Source: Glandiceps talaboti (Eukaryota > Hemichordata > Enteropneusta > Spengelidae). From it: a stretch of 64,000 nt of DNA. The notes beneath the pieces are model-generated. The model saw only the letters and a program-made list of their open reading frames with translations, made no database searches and was not told the DNA's origin. The DNA lies in the NCBI RefSeq assembly GCF_964340395.1, contig NC_135560.1:1049501-1113500 (forward strand), given 5' to 3'. Below, piece after piece: positions 34,655 to 48,015 of this stretch; position 1 is the stretch's first letter; every line of letters begins with the position of its first letter. The position numbers and the translations under genes were made by a program.

Positions 34655-35195
34655 GTGGTTTTTAGCACAACTGAACTTCTAAGGTTCAGTAGTGCTATAG
34701 GCATGGCAAAGTGTGTGTGTGTGTGTGTATGTGTGTATGTTTGTGTGTGTGTGTGTGTGAACAACTTAAAGTTAAAACCCGCTGGACCGATTGCTTTAAT
34801 ATTTTTCCAAAGCACACTATAGCCCACGGGACGTTCTGGAACTTTAGAATTCTCTCAAATTCTTGGTTTCTGACTCCACCATGGCTACATTCTATGGAGC
34901 ACCCACCCCCTATATCCACCACCCACCACGTGGGTAAAGTGTTATTACCCAGAATGCACTGTCGCCATGACAACACACTTGTATGCCCTTTAGATGACTG
35001 GTTCTTGAGACATCTTTATAAGGAGATCACCCAGCAGCGGCTCTGGCCTGAATCACACGTCAATCAAACAAGCAGCTCTCAACCTTGGGGAGTTGTTGTT
35101 ATTTTCATAAGCTGACTTTATATAATCATAGTGAATCGATAGACGGTGATGTTTTAGGGATAGCCCGGCGTCTGTCTGTCTGTCTGTCTATGTGG

Positions 35196-35229
<34 letters not shown>

Positions 35230-35525
35230 AAACAACTTAAAGTCAAAAACCGCTGAACCGATTGCCATGATATTTGGTGAGTCTATTACCTTGGGTATCT
35301 AGTTGGGAAATTATTCAAATCAAAATGATCTTACGACCGGTTTGTGATTTGGGTCAAAAAATGTAATTTTTGGTCAAAAATCTATAATTCCAAAACCACT
35401 GAGCAGATTGGGCTGAAATTTGATGGGAATGCATCTAGGGATGTATGGACAAAGACATATCAAGCATACAATGATTCCATGAGTGATATTCAAATTAGGT
35501 GTAAAAATGTTCATTTTTAGCACAA
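34655..35525 (-). repeat. R1-related fragments
   Basis: At 34664-34800: TTTTTAGCACAACTGAACTT, GGTTCAGTAGTGCTATAGGC and a TG microsatellite, the inverted 3' end of R1. At 35163-35525: a TCTG/TG microsatellite, AAAACCGCTGAACCGATTGC and further R1 3'-half words ending TTTTTAGCACAACTGAAC. The section 34800-35160 between them has a short ORF on plus (134 codons) without recognised domain. Confidence 0.7.
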
Positions 35526-35543
35526 CTGAACAGAGGTTGAACG

Positions 35544-35632
35544 ATGGCAGCCTTGTCAACATCGTGTGAGGACTACACGGAAGTTTCCGTGGCTTACAAC
35601 CCCCTAAATCATTTTTTCACTAACTTTCCAAG
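35544..35632 (+). other. possible first coding exon of a nested gene
   Basis: ATG at 35544 opens MAALSTSCEDYTEVSVAYNP then LNHFFTNFP, ending at a donor-like CCAAG|GTAAAT (35632/35633). The stretch is richer in GC and CpG than its surroundings. It ends in phase 2, which does not fit MAP1 exon 2 (needs phase 1), so it cannot be a simple alternative MAP1 first exon. Family not recognised; could be chance. Confidence 0.25.
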
Positions 35633-36270
35633 GTAAATTTTTCTTATTATGTATTAATCAATCCTTACAATGCGTATATATTGAATAAATGTTATAGCAG
35701 GAAATTTGCAAGTTGTCAAATTACGGTCGATGCTAATGATTGTAGCTGTGTTGTGTCTGTGTCAAACTTTGTCCTGCAGGCAAGGTGCGTTGCAATGCTT
35801 GAAACAAGACAAAATTTTCAGGACTAAAATTTTAGTTCATATTCCTTGTCTATAGCTTATGTTGCCTATATTTTGTACAGATTTCAATCTGACCTTGCAA
35901 ATTCTCAAGTTAATGATTGTGAGTACATATGTACGTCTGTGTTGAATTTACCATGGCTGACAAAATAGGTTCATAACGCTCGAAACAACACAAAATTTTG
36001 AATACTAAAATTTCAGTTTACATCCATTATCTGTGCCAAATGTGGAGTCTTTACCTTATGTGGTCCTTAAATCGTACAGATTTCAATTTGACGTGTAGTT
36101 AGAAAATTACTTAGACTGGGGTATAACCATAGACCCTATGATCAGTGTGTGAACTTAAGGGAAAATGACTACTGGTCATAAGGACCGACATGTAGCAAAT
36201 GCTGCTGGTCCTTAAGGAAAAGTGCTGGTCCATACTCAATGCAGTTCACGTTCACAACCTGTATCTACAA

Positions 36271-36283
36271 CCCCCCCCCCCCC
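36271..36283. repeat. poly-C run
   Basis: About 13 C in a row; a second run of about 17 C lies at 36925-36942. Both in MAP1 intron 1 and length-unstable sequence types. Confidence 0.85.
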
Positions 36284-36299
36284 TCCCCATTTACAGATT

Positions 36300-38715
36300 A
36301 AATGATTTTGAACTTTAATATGATACAACATATCTTTAGATATAAAAGTAAAAGAGAGTACAACGAATTGTTCACTATCCACTATTATTTCATAAAATTT
36401 CCACTCACAGACTCAAAAAATAAATTGGAAGTAAATTTGGGATTCACAACCAAATACTTTTTGACTCTGTGAGTAGAGGTTTTCATTTGTAACTATGAAC
36501 CCAGAGACTATGAATATTCATTCTCGCATATTCTGTTCCTATAGACTATAGTGGTCTGAGACTGAATGTATTCATTCCACCATAGAAATACATATCCATA
36601 GATTGTAGATAATATGGGTGAATGAATCAATAAATCTACATTATCTGCAATCTCTAAGAGATCACAGTCCTCTCCTTCCTCTCTGTACGATTCACTAAAT
36701 TCTGAATCACATAATCCAAAGTCAGATTCATCGTATGTGGCAACAGCTGATGTAGCTTTCCAACTCTTAGCAAATGTAGACCCACAAATTCATCATAGCA
36801 GAAGGTTTTGTCGCATATTAAACTATCCCTCTTGAAAACTGTGTATTTGCTTTATTTCAATTTCCATCCACACAGTGACACGGAGCGGTTTCGTCTTCCT
36901 TCAGTCTTTACAAATATCAGAAGCCCCCCCCCCCCCCCCCCCATAAAGTCCTACCCGTATACCCTACCGTGGTGTATTGAGTATCGTCACTGGTTGTTTG
37001 TGTAAGAAATCTGACCATGATGAAGAGAACTATCATGGCTAAACATGTCTTACAGTGCGAGTTTTTTTTGACGTGGGAACGTGATATGGTAACTGTACTG
37101 TAATGTGTCATCCACTATGTACCCGTGTTTGGCATGATGCAGTAATTTTCCAGATACAACAATGGCAACAAAAATGCAACATTTCTAAGTTTATACGTTG
37201 ATTACAACATGACAGGACGTACACATGATCATATGCATCAATTTAATTGAAAGCAATCAGACTACACATTTTTTTACTGTTTTTACAACAACAAAAAACC
37301 TATCTGTTGGTCTCGGGCCGAAGGACCGGCGTTAATTTCGCATGCTGCCTATGATGTAACAGTGTACCGTGTGCGTACGTACGGTAGTACGGGTTGGGCT
37401 TCGATGGCCTTGAATGTATTTGTAAGCATCAATAAGAGATCGTAAAATACTGTATTGAACTTGTCAAACTAATTTTTATTGATTTTAATTTTCTTTCTTC
37501 ATATGACTACTCATACAATATACACTCGCTGATTTTTTTTGTTTTTCTGTGGTGTACGTGGGTGTGTGTTTTCCTTCTGTTTAATAGTAATTTCTGTTTT
37601 TGTGTTTTGAGTAAGTCAACGTAAGTCAACAGCGGGATCACAGTATCCATTCCTGAAAAAAAAGGAAGAGCAAAAACTTATACCAAAACTGCCAAACGAG
37701 TGCGTGTGGAGTGATGATGTTGTATTTTCTCTTGAACTAGATAATACAGTGATACATAAACTTTGATGTCATTTTTGCCCTGATCCAGTGATTGCATGCA
37801 TTTAATGTAAACGAGTCACATTGTATTTTCCTGCCCAAAGAAGAAACTTCACAAACACATGCATTCAGGTCTTGTTTGGGTGTTTTAAACTATAATTCTT
37901 GGTCGTTGGAATTGCTTGTAAATTTACAAAAAATAAGATGTTGATTACATGAGATTCTGTGCTAAAATCTAGCTCTTTTTTTCTCCGGAAAATATGTCGG
38001 TGGCACAGTGTAATATACGCGAGGTTGACGGGCATATTGATTATTGCAAGTGTGAAGTATAGTGATTTCTATCGGCCGTTTTTCATGGAATTATGAATTG
38101 AAACGACCAAAATCAAACAAAAACAATAAATATATGATGTAAATGTTAAAAAAATTCTAATTTTGAAACATAGTGGCCATGATTCTGTAATTCGTACTGA
38201 TGTCAATTTACCGAAAATTGAGTTAGCACACACAGAACAGATCATTTTAAAGTCACTAAAACACTCTATTCATGTTCAAATTTTACATAACAACATACCC
38301 ACCTTCATAAAAACGATAACCTAAAATGCTGTAACGACTGATAAAATCCTCTTTTTCTTGAGCGAAAAAAAACACATCAGGCTCTCCAACGGTAACTGCA
38401 GTGCGCTGATGGTGTCTCGGATTTGAAGGGAAATCTCATTAACATATTAAAATTCGTACACCATTTAATAGACTGATGCAGCCTGAAGCTGTGATAATTT
38501 CATCTTTTGCACATGCACAATGAACAAAAGAACGTCTTCCGAGGTCATGAAATAAAAGACGCATAACCATTATGGAGTCGATCATTTCCCCGATGATACA
38601 ACTGGTTTAAAGTTATAAACTGGTTAAAACAGTTGCTTTTTGTGAAATGCAATCTGCCTTTTAACAATTTTGAGCGTAATATTTAAACTGATAAAAACAT
38701 TCTGAGTTAACATTG
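36300..38715. other. MAP1 intron 1, nothing recognised
   Basis: No exon, RNA gene or repeat family member recognised apart from the poly-C run at 36925-36942. Confidence 0.35.
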
Positions 38716-38720
38716 CAGCA

Positions 38721-39545
38721 AAATCTACCGGTCCAGTTGGGCATGGACAGTTCTTTCCAAAATCTACCGGTCCAGTTGGGCAGTTCTTTCCAAAATCTAC
38801 CAGTCCAGTTGGGCAGTTCTTTCCAAAATCTACCAGTCCAGTTGGGCAGTTCTTTCCAAAATCTACCAGTCCAGTTGGGCAGTTCTTTCCAAAATCTACC
38901 AGTCCAGTTGGGCAGTTCTTTCCAAAATCTACCAGTCCAGTTGGGCAGTTCTTTCCAAAATCTACCGGTCCAGTTGGGCAGTTCTTTCCAAAATCTACCG
39001 GTCCAGTTGGGCAGTTCTTTCCAAAATCTACCGGTCCAGTTGGGCAGTTCTTTCCAAAATCTACCGGTCCAGTTGGGCAGTTCTTTCCAAAATCTACCAG
39101 TCCAGTTGGGCAGTTCTTTCCAAAATCTACCGGTCCAGTTGGGCAGTTCTTTCCAAAATCTACCGGTCCAGTTGGGCAGTTCTTTCCAAAATCTACCGGT
39201 CCAGTTGGGCAGTTCTTTCCAAAATCTACCAGTCCAGTTGGGCAGTTCTTTCCAAAATCTACCGGTCCAGTTGGGCAGTTCTTTCCAAAATCTACCGGTC
39301 CAGTTGGGCAGTTCTTTCCAAAATCTACCGGTCCAGTTGGGCAGTTCTTTCCAAAATCTACCGGTCCAGTTGGGCAGTTCTTTCCAAAATCTACCGGTCC
39401 AGTTGGGCAGTTCTTTCCAAAATCTACCAGTCCAGTTGGGCAGGGCTTTCCATAATCTGCCAGTCCAGTTGGGCAGGGCTTTCCATAATCTGCCAGTCCA
39501 GTTGGGCAGGGCTTTCCATAATCTGCCAGTCCTGCCTGAAGTTAA
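38721..39545. repeat. 33-bp satellite, ~25 copies
   Basis: Unit TCTACCRGTCCAGTTGGGCA + GTTCTTTCCAAAA. The last three units change to CAGGGCTTTCCATAATCTGC. Length is a multiple of 3 and stop-free on both strands, which creates about 297-codon ORFs on each strand; these are by-products. In MAP1 intron 1. Confidence 0.95.
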
Positions 39546-39854
39546 TTTCAAGCCCTGGTTATATATGATAGTTTTCTATCCAAGGACAGTTTTCATTGAT
39601 TTGGTTTGACAAAATGCAATAATACTGAATAGATTAATTATTATAGAATTAATTATTTAAATGATACAAAAAGATTACAGAAAAATGTTCCTATCTGGAC
39701 TTTGCAGCACTGGCTTACATCTCTTTCATAATTTCCATGGTACAAACACTTTTAAAAAAATATATATATATGTTTCCCAACTTCTTTTGTTTGAAATTGT
39801 TCATGATTTAGACATTTTATATACTTACTTCATGTATTTGACATAATATTTGTA

Positions 39855-40875
39855 CAGATCTATATTAGATGTAGTATGGGAACAGATGTATATTAGATAT
39901 AGTATGGGTGCAGACTATATTAGCTGTAGTATGGGTACAGATCTATATTAGATGTAGTATGGGTACAGATCTATATTAGATGTAGTATAGGTACAGATCT
40001 ATATTAGATATAGTATGGGTACAGATCTATATTAGGTGTAGTATGGGTGCAGATCTATATTAGATGTAGTATGGGTACAGATCTATATTAGATGTAGTAT
40101 GGGTACAGATCTATATTAGATGTAGTATGGGTACAGATCTATATTAGGTGTAGTATGGGTACAGATCTATATTTGATATAGTATGGGTACAGATCTATAT
40201 TAGGTGTAGTATGGGTGCAGATCTATATTAGATGTAGTATGGGTACAGATCTATATTAGATGTAGTATGGGTACAGATCTATATTAGATGTAGTATGGGT
40301 ACAGATCTATATTAGGTGTAGTATGGGTACAGATCTATATTAGATATAGTATGGGTACAGATCTATATTAGGTGTAGTATGGGTACAGATCTATATTAGA
40401 TATAGTATGGGTACAGATCTATATTAGATGTAGTATGGGTACAGATCTATATTAGATGTAGTATGGGTACAGATCTATATTAGGTGTAGTATGAGTACAG
40501 ATCTATATTAGATATAGTATGGGTACAGATCTATATTAGATGTAGTATGGGTACAGATCTATATTAGATGTAGTATGGGTACAGATCTATATTAGGTGTA
40601 GTATGGGTACAGACTATATTAGATATAGTATGGGTACAGATCTATATTAGGTGTAGTATGGGTACAGACTATATTAGATATAGTATGGGTGCAGACTATA
40701 TTAGATGTAGTATGGGTACAGATCTATATTAGATGTAGTATGGGTACAGATCTATATTAGGTGTAGTATGGGTATAGATCTATATTAGGTGTAGTATGGG
40801 TGCAGACTATATTAGGTGTAGTATGGGTACAGATCTATATTAGGTGTAGTATGGGTACAGATCTATATTAGATAC
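39855..40875. repeat. 28-bp satellite, ~36 copies
   Basis: Unit AGATCTATATTAGATGTAGT + ATGGGTAC, with common variants GGTGTAG, GATATAG and loss of TC in AGACTATA. It contains the palindrome AGATCT. In MAP1 intron 1. Confidence 0.95.
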
Positions 40876-40879
40876 CCAT

Positions 40880-42040
40880 AACGACAATGTGGATGATGAC
40901 TTGAAAGGCCCATAATGACAGTGTGGATGATGAGTAGAGAGGCCCAGAATGGGTCAACTTTGCTAGCAGACAGCTGTCATATTATACCATGATATCCGCT
41001 GTATTGTACTGTATTGTTAACATGTCATGTTGTATAACCATATATATTAAAAGCTTTAATTATAATCAGCTTAATAGTTTATATATTAATATGAAGGAGA
41101 GAAATGAAGTATTAAGTGCTAACTATAAAATAACTATATTGGTAACACATCAAGACATTAAATATTAGGGTAGGTTTTAGTTTCTGTTTGACAGGATGTA
41201 GTGTTGATGGGTGTTTTTCTACAACAAATACTGAACAAGAGATGTACTGTTCTCCTGAAATGACATCATGATGATGTCATGTCTACAGTAAACATGTTAA
41301 AAAACAAATAATGGATGGAATGTAGACAGTTGTGAATACAAATGCATTATAAACAGTTACATGGAATGTTAAAACTGGAAATAGTTTAATTGATTGGGTC
41401 TATATTCAGTGCATCATTGACAATTTGACATCAAAGTAGTTTGGAGAATGTACTTAAGCCAAGTCTTCATATTGTATAATTAATTCATAACTGTAGGTTA
41501 ATTTAGGATTATTGATCTTAATTTTAGAGAGTACTCAGACAAATTAATATTTCTTAGCGGAGTAATTTGATTACATTTGTGTATAGGTATAGACACAATG
41601 CATGTATGCACTCATAGACAGCATTTCTAGGGTTGTCATAGCTGACCATTATGTTGTGTACAAAGCTATTATTCATATCACTCATTACAAAATTTTAATC
41701 GTGTATGCATGATAATAAAAAAAATTATCTTCTGTAAAAAGACAGCAGAATTGGAAAATTATTCATAAAACACTTGATCTGCCTGTGTCATGATGTATTA
41801 ACCCTTAAGATGCCATAGACTTTTCATGCAAAGACAGTTATTAGACCCCCTAGGCCAGGGACTTTTTTCACTTCAGAGTAGAAATTTACCTACCCTACAT
41901 TGATCAACTTTAACTTGAAGAGAGTAATAAAGCATAGAACCAATCTTATTTTTCCTTATCTACACATTACGTATATTGTGAAATGAATAAATTACTTGGA
42001 TATGAAGTGAAGAGGTGAAAATTGGACTTAAAAAGACCAT
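40880..42040. other. MAP1 intron 1, nothing recognised
   Basis: AT-rich unique-looking sequence. Confidence 0.35.
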
Positions 42041-42042
42041 TT

Positions 42043-43620
42043 TAGCACAACTGAACTGATACGGTTTAGTAGTGCTATAGGCATCGCTAAGTGTCTGTCT
42101 GTCTGTCTGTGTGTGGATGTGTGTGTGTGTAACTATGTAAATAACATAAAGTCAAAAACCACTGGACCAATTGCCATGATATTTGGTGGGTATATTACCT
42201 AGGGTGTGTAGTTGGGAAATTGTTCAAATCAAAATGATCTTACCACCGGTGTTTTGTTTTTTGTTTTTTTTTTGTTTTTTTGTGTTTTTTTTTTAAATTT
42301 TTGTGCTGGGAATTGCTCCCAGCGATTTTCTGTTATGCAGACAAATACAAACAAACAATCACAAATGCTACAGAGATCCATTCAGGTTTGGGACTACGTG
42401 ACAGGGCTATGTAGCACGCTCCATATCACATTGCTGTGGAACTGTCAAGGCTTTCCCAGTCAGTCCACAGGCTATCCCAGAGTCAACCAGGCCTGGCAAA
42501 CATAGCACCTGCGGGCTCCGTGTGAGTAATCGTCCCCGGCTTTTCGAGTCATTACTCCAGGAATCCCCCCAAATTCGCACTCGTCTTGTGAGTGAGACAC
42601 GGCTGAGTGATACAGCCTACCCATCGAGTCTGTAGAACACTCACCCTGGGTTTGGGTCGGTCACAGAAAAATCCCCTGTTTCCAGTGGGATTCGAACCCG
42701 TGACCTCCCGACTGCTAATCCTGTGCGCTAACCACTACGCTACAAGGAGCCGGTTACCGTTGTGGTTTTTGGTTAAAAAATCTTAAACTCAAAAACTACT
42801 GGGCAGATTGGTCTGAAATTTGGTGGGAACCTTCGTAAGGGTGTTTAGATTAAGAATGGTATACAACATGATGGTCCCATCAGTAATATACAAATTAGGG
42901 CTAAAAATGTGTCTTTTTCGTCAAAAATCTGTAATTCCAAAACTGCTCAGCAGATTTGGCTGAAAGTTAATGGTGATGCATCTGGGGTGTATAGATGAAT
43001 ACTATATGATTTCATCACTTATGTGCAAATTAGGTATAAAAATGTGAATTTTGATATAAAAAAAACTTAAAAAGTACTTTTGTCAATGAGACTGAAAATT
43101 GGTGACATATCTTTAGAAGTGTTATTCTGTAGATTTTCTTAGCCCTAGCAACCATGACCACACCCTTATCAACAACCAAATTGCAGTATATTTTGATAAA
43201 ATAATATCTGGTAGGCAAGTGAATAAACATTCACTAATGTATGCAAATATTCCCACCAACCATAACCACGCCCATAGCAACAGCCACCAAACGGTTGTGT
43301 ATTTCACAAAGATAACAAGGATTCTTAAACAAATGAACAAACATTCAAGAAGTGTATGCAAGTATGCCTAGAAACGAGACCATGCCCATAACAACAGCCA
43401 AATGATTACGTATATTCCAAAGATACCATCAGGGATTCATAGACAAGTGAACGAACATTCAAAAAATGTATGCAAATATGTTAATCAACATGACCACACC
43501 CATAGCAACAGCCAAATGATCGCATGTGTTGCAAAGATAACAACAGGGTTGGATAGGCAACTGGATAATCATTCAGGAAATGAACATACCAAGCATGGAT
43601 CAGCATGTGGGTAAACATTT
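42043..43620 (-). repeat. R1 dispersed repeat, copy E
   Basis: Inverted copy: TTTTAGCACAACTGAACTGA, AGTAGTGCTATAGGCATCG, TCTG/TG microsatellite, then the 3' half and tandem CCATAGCAACAGCCAAATGA units. Interrupted by a SINE at 42248-42757. Ends against a second inverted copy at 43620. Confidence 0.82.
42248..42757 (-). mobile_element. tRNA-derived SINE inserted in R1
   Basis: On the minus strand the tRNA-like head starts near 42757 with GGCTCCTTGTAGCGTAGTGG, where TAGCGTAGTGG fits the pol III A box. GGGTTCGAATCCC (about 42688-42700) fits the B box. A body of about 400 bp follows, then an A-rich tail seen as the T-run on the plus strand at 42248-42296. The R1 words CTTACCACCGG at the left and GTTACCG..GTGG at the right sandwich it, showing insertion into an existing R1 copy. 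Because the 3' half of the tRNA is replaced by SINE body, it is not a working tRNA gene. Confidence 0.85.
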
Positions 43621-43674
43621 TTAGCACAACTGAACTGAATAAGGTTCAGTAGTGCTTATAGGCATTGCAAAGTC

Positions 43675-43718
<44 letters not shown>

Positions 43719-44777
43719 GAACTTAAAGTCAAAAACTGCTGGAACAATTCCTTTGATATTTGGTGGTCATGTTACTTCTGGTGTCTAGTTGGGAAATTGT
43801 TCAAATGAATATGATTGCATCAGAGATGTGGTTTTTGGGTCCAAAAATGTGATTTTTGGTCAAACAACAAACTCCAAAACTACTGGGCAGATTGGCATGA
43901 AATTTGGTGGGAACATTCTTAGGGTTGAGTAAATTAAGATTTGTTCATGACATGATGATTCCCTTAGTAATATGCAACTTAGGGCTGAAAATGTGTCTGT
44001 TTGGTCAAAAATCTTAAATTCCAAAACTCAGTTGATTAGGCTGAAATTTAATAGGGATGCATCTGTGGGTGTATAGATGAAGAAACATTAAGCATATAAT
44101 GCTCTCATCAGTAATATGCAAATTCGATGTAAAAATGTGAATTTTGGTCAAAAAATTATATTTCAAAAAGGACTTCGTCAATGAGACTAAAACTTGGTGA
44201 GATGTTTCTGGAAGTGTTATTCTGCAGATTTTCTTCAAAACATGTTGACACAATTGGCCCTAGCAACCATGACCATGCCCTTAGCAACAACCAAATGGCA
44301 GTATATTTTGGTCAAATAACATCTAGGAGACAAGTGAGTAAACATTCAAAAAATGTATGTAAATTTTGCCTAGCAACAAGACCCCGCCCATAGCAACAGC
44401 CAAATAATCATGTATATTGCAAAGATAACAGAAATTGAAAGACCAATGAATAAACATTCAAAAAATGTATGTAAATGTGCCTAGCAACAAGACCAAGCTC
44501 ATAGCAACAGCCAAATGATCACATATATTGTGAAGATAACATGTACAAGAGGATTTATAGACAAATAAACATTTAAAAATGTATGTAAATTTACCTAGCA
44601 ACAAGACCACACCCATAGCAACAGCTAAATGATCGCTTATATTGCAAAGATAGTAACATGGTTGGATAGGCAACTGGCTAGTCATTCAGCAAATGAACAC
44701 CTATTGTTAGCATGGACTAGCATATGGATAAACATTTTTAAAAACTACAGTTGTGCTACAACGCCATTGGCAGTATT
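43620..44777 (-). repeat. R1 dispersed repeat, copy F
   Basis: Inverted full-length-like copy from TTTTTAGCACAACTGAACTG with TG microsatellite (43672-43716) through tandem CATAGCAACAGCCAAATGAT units to ACTACAGTTGTGCTACAACG + CCATTGGCAGTATT, the inverse of the left end of copies A and C. Confidence 0.88.
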
Positions 44778-45071
44778 TATTTGTTAATGTACTTAATGCA
44801 AGTTGACCATTAAATGTTTGTTTACTAATAACTCCATCTTTTGTAATAATTTAAATTGAAGAAACTACATCTTGATACTAACATAACACAAGCACAAACC
44901 ACAATTGTGATATCCGTTCAGTATCATTATGAATGTTTATAAATAATCAGTGTGGACACAGTCACTATGTATAGCATACATTTCCTGTCACTACTATCAG
45001 GATATCCGTATGCATTACATACGTACATGTTGATAAACCTACACTAGCTATAACTTGGTTATTATTTTTAG

Positions 45072-45494
45072 CTCCACTGTCAGCAACACCAAAATGATCT
45101 TACCATTGGGGTGTGATTTGGGTAAAAAAGATATGATTTTTTGGTCAAAAAAATACAGAGCAGAGCAGTCTGAAATTTGGCAGGAACATTCTTAGTGGTG
45201 ATTAGATTGTGAACTGTCCATGACATGATGATCCCATTAGTGATATGCAAATTAGGTATAAAAATGTGTCAGTTTGGTCAAAAATCTTTGATTTCAAAAC
45301 TAATGAATGCAACCATGACCATGCCCTTAGCAACAACCAAATGCCAGTATATTTTGCTAAAATAACATCATCTGCTAGGTGAGTAAACATTCAAAAATAT
45401 TATGTAAATATCCCTAGCAACCATGACCACGCCTAAGCAACAGCCAACCAATTGTGTATATCACAGATAATGGATTCTTAGATAAGTGAATAAA
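45072..45494 (-). repeat. R1 copy G, first part (split by LINE)
   Basis: Words GATCTTACC, GTGATTTGGGTAAAAAA, CCATGACCATGCCCTTAGCA and AAGCAACAGCCAACCA place it in R1, inverted. It stops at AAGTGAATAAA and resumes after the LINE poly-A at 48124 (ATTCAAAATGTGTATGC), as in intact copies AATAAACATTCAAAAAATG. Confidence 0.8.
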
Positions 45495-48015
45495 GGGAGG
45501 GACAACTGTAAAGATTTTCTCCCTGAATCTGGGCACAATCGCCTTAGTGACACCAAACGAGACCACTGCGAAGGTTTCATCACTGCCAATGAACTATTAC
45601 AGGCAATTAATTCTTTTCCTTCAGGCAAATCACCAGGTTTGGATGGTATTCCAATTGAGGTTTACAAAGCTTTTTTCCCGCAATTGTGTCAACATATGTT
45701 ACTCTGCTTTAATTATTCGTTTGAAAATGGAATGTTATCCTTGTCTCAGAGGGAGGGTTTGCTGTCATTGTTATTAAAGCAAGACGCTCAAGGAAAAGAC
45801 AAAGATCCTGTTTTTCTTAAGAATTGGCGTCCACTGACTCTTCTGTGTTGTGATACTAGAATTTTAGCTAAATGTCTATCTCTTCGTGTCAAACGTGTTA
45901 TTCTAGACATAGTTCATGAAGACCCATCTGGGTTTATTCATGGTAGATTTATAGCAGACAATATTCGTAGACTTTTGGAAATAATAGACTTATGATAAAG
46001 AAGATTTGCCTGGTCTTATTTTTATTGCAGATTTCGAAAAAGCATTTGATAAAGTTAGGTGGGACCTTATCATAAACAGTCTGGAATTTTTCAACTTTGG
46101 TCCCTCATTTGTGTCGTGGATTAAGGTGTTGTACAACAATATATCCAGCCGAATCATTAATTTCGGTCATATATCTGACCGATTTATCCTTCACAGAGGA
46201 GTCAGACAAGGATGTCCATTGTCTCCATATTTATTTGTTATAGTAGTAGAACTCCTTGCGATAAGAGTTAGAGGTTGTGACATTATTAAGGGTTTGACAA
46301 CTGGGTGAGTTGAAAACAAAATATCTCAATATGCCGATGATACTAATTTTCCAGTTCAGCCCAATCCGGAATCTTTCAATGAGTTAATTGATACTTTGAG
46401 TCGGTTTTCGGTTATATCTGGGCTTAAGCCTAATTATGACAAATGTAAAGTGTTGCGTATTGGCGCTTTGAAATTTACTCGATTTTGTATTGATACTGTT
46501 TATCCACTTGAGTGGACTGATGGGGCAGTTGATGTTTTGGGTGTACATATTCCTATTGATATATCACAACTACTTGATAAGAATTTTAATCCTCGATTGG
46601 AAAAGGCGGGGAAGATACTGCAGCCATGGCGGGGGCGGGGCCTTACCTTATATGGCAAGATTTCTCTTATAAAGGCACTAGTTGTGTCACAATTTACTTA
46701 TCTTTTCATGGCTCTCCCTTCTCCCTGTTCCATTTTTTTCAAAAAGTATAATTCGTTAATCTTTAAGTTTCTCTGGGATGGAAAACCGGAAAAGATAAAA
46801 AGGCGTGTTATTTTCAGTAACTATGACAAGGGTGGTCTTAATTTGACAAACCTTGAGGCTTTTGACAAGTCGTTAAAAGCTAGCTGGGGCTTGAGAATTA
46901 TACGAAATAATAATTTGTTTTGTTCTAAATGGTATAATTATATCCTTTTGAAAACCGTCGGCCCGCTTTTACAGTATGCCAACGTTAGTACTTGCGACCA
47001 TGGCATCTTGGACCCTGTTCATTCGACTTTCTTAAAAGAAATTATTAAAGCATGGCTGCAGTACAATGACACATCCTCATTAGTCAACACGAAGGATGAC
47101 GTGTGTCAAGAATTGATCTGTTATAATTCTAAAATACGTATTAATAACAAACCAATTCTTTGGAATTCTCTGATTTCAAATGGTGTTGTTTTCGTTAATG
47201 ATCTTATAGACGTGGAATGTAAATTTTATTCTTTTGTTTATTTTACAAGAATTTATGGTAATATTTGCACAAATCATGAATATAACCAACTGTTATCAGC
47301 TGTACCCCAATTTTGGAAAAGGTTGCTTGCTAAGGAGGGTACTCCAAAGCTACAAGTGTGTCTTCCTAAGTTTCGAAACACAAAGTGTCTGTCCGATAAG
47401 AAAATTAATAGGGATATGTATAATTATTTTCTGAATACTATTGCTGCCAGTGATATCCCTTTACACATTGTTTGCTACTGGCATGATATTCTTGACATTC
47501 CAATACCAATGTCTACCTTGCTTGTTCTTCCATTTAAAGTTACAATTGATGTGAAATTGAGATATTTTCAGTATAAATTGATCATGAAGATTTTACCTAC
47601 AAACAAATTATTATTCACTTGGGGCATTGTAGACTCACCTTTATGTACTTTTTGTAATGAGGTTGTAGAAGATTACTATCATCTCTTTTGGGATTGTACG
47701 CATGTAAGCAAGTTTTGGATTTCAGTTAAAGAATGGTATTTTTCAATAACGCATACTCAGTTGCCTCTAAACGCACTTTATTGTATACTTGGTATCTTGG
47801 AAGATGTTACTGTATTGGATAATTTCGTTTTTCTTTTGGTACGTTATTTTATTTTCAAATGTAAATATAGTAACTCAATCCCACGGATTGAAGCTTTTAA
47901 GAAATACTTTAGATATACTTACAAGATTGAGGAAAAAATTGCAACATCAAAAGGCAAAATAGGTTTACATTTACGAAAGTGGGGTGTTTTTGTGGAATAT
48001 TTTGAAGAAATGTAG
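45495..48015 (+). pseudogene. LINE ORF2 fragment: reverse transcriptase and zf-RVT
   Basis: RT motifs in order: PSGKSPGLDGIPIEVYKAF, KNWRPLTLLCCDTRILAK, GFIHGRFIADNIR, then after a one-base frame change near 45990, FIADFEKAFDKV (motif A), RGVRQGCPLSPYLF (motif B) and QYADD (motif C, 46330-46341). A TGA at 46306-46308 interrupts the frame between B and C. From 46309 the frame is open to 48015, including SGLKPNYDKCKVLRIG and, near 47644-47700, CTFCNEVVEDYYHLFWDC, the zf-RVT Cys/His motif. Sequence style fits the L1/Tx1 branch of APE-type LINEs. RT would copy element RNA at a nicked target; this copy cannot do so as it stands. Confidence 0.9.

Noticed and set aside
38661-39609. Two opposite ORFs of about 297 codons with 11-residue repeats
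   Set aside because: By-product of the 33-bp satellite in MAP1 intron 1, open on both strands for the same reason.
42680-42757. A functional tRNA gene on the minus strand
   Set aside because: A and B boxes are present but the sequence runs on into a SINE body and A-rich tail instead of a matching acceptor stem.
46006-46308. A separate small gene with RT-like motifs
   Set aside because: It is the middle of the LINE ORF2, separated only by a one-base frame change and one stop codon.
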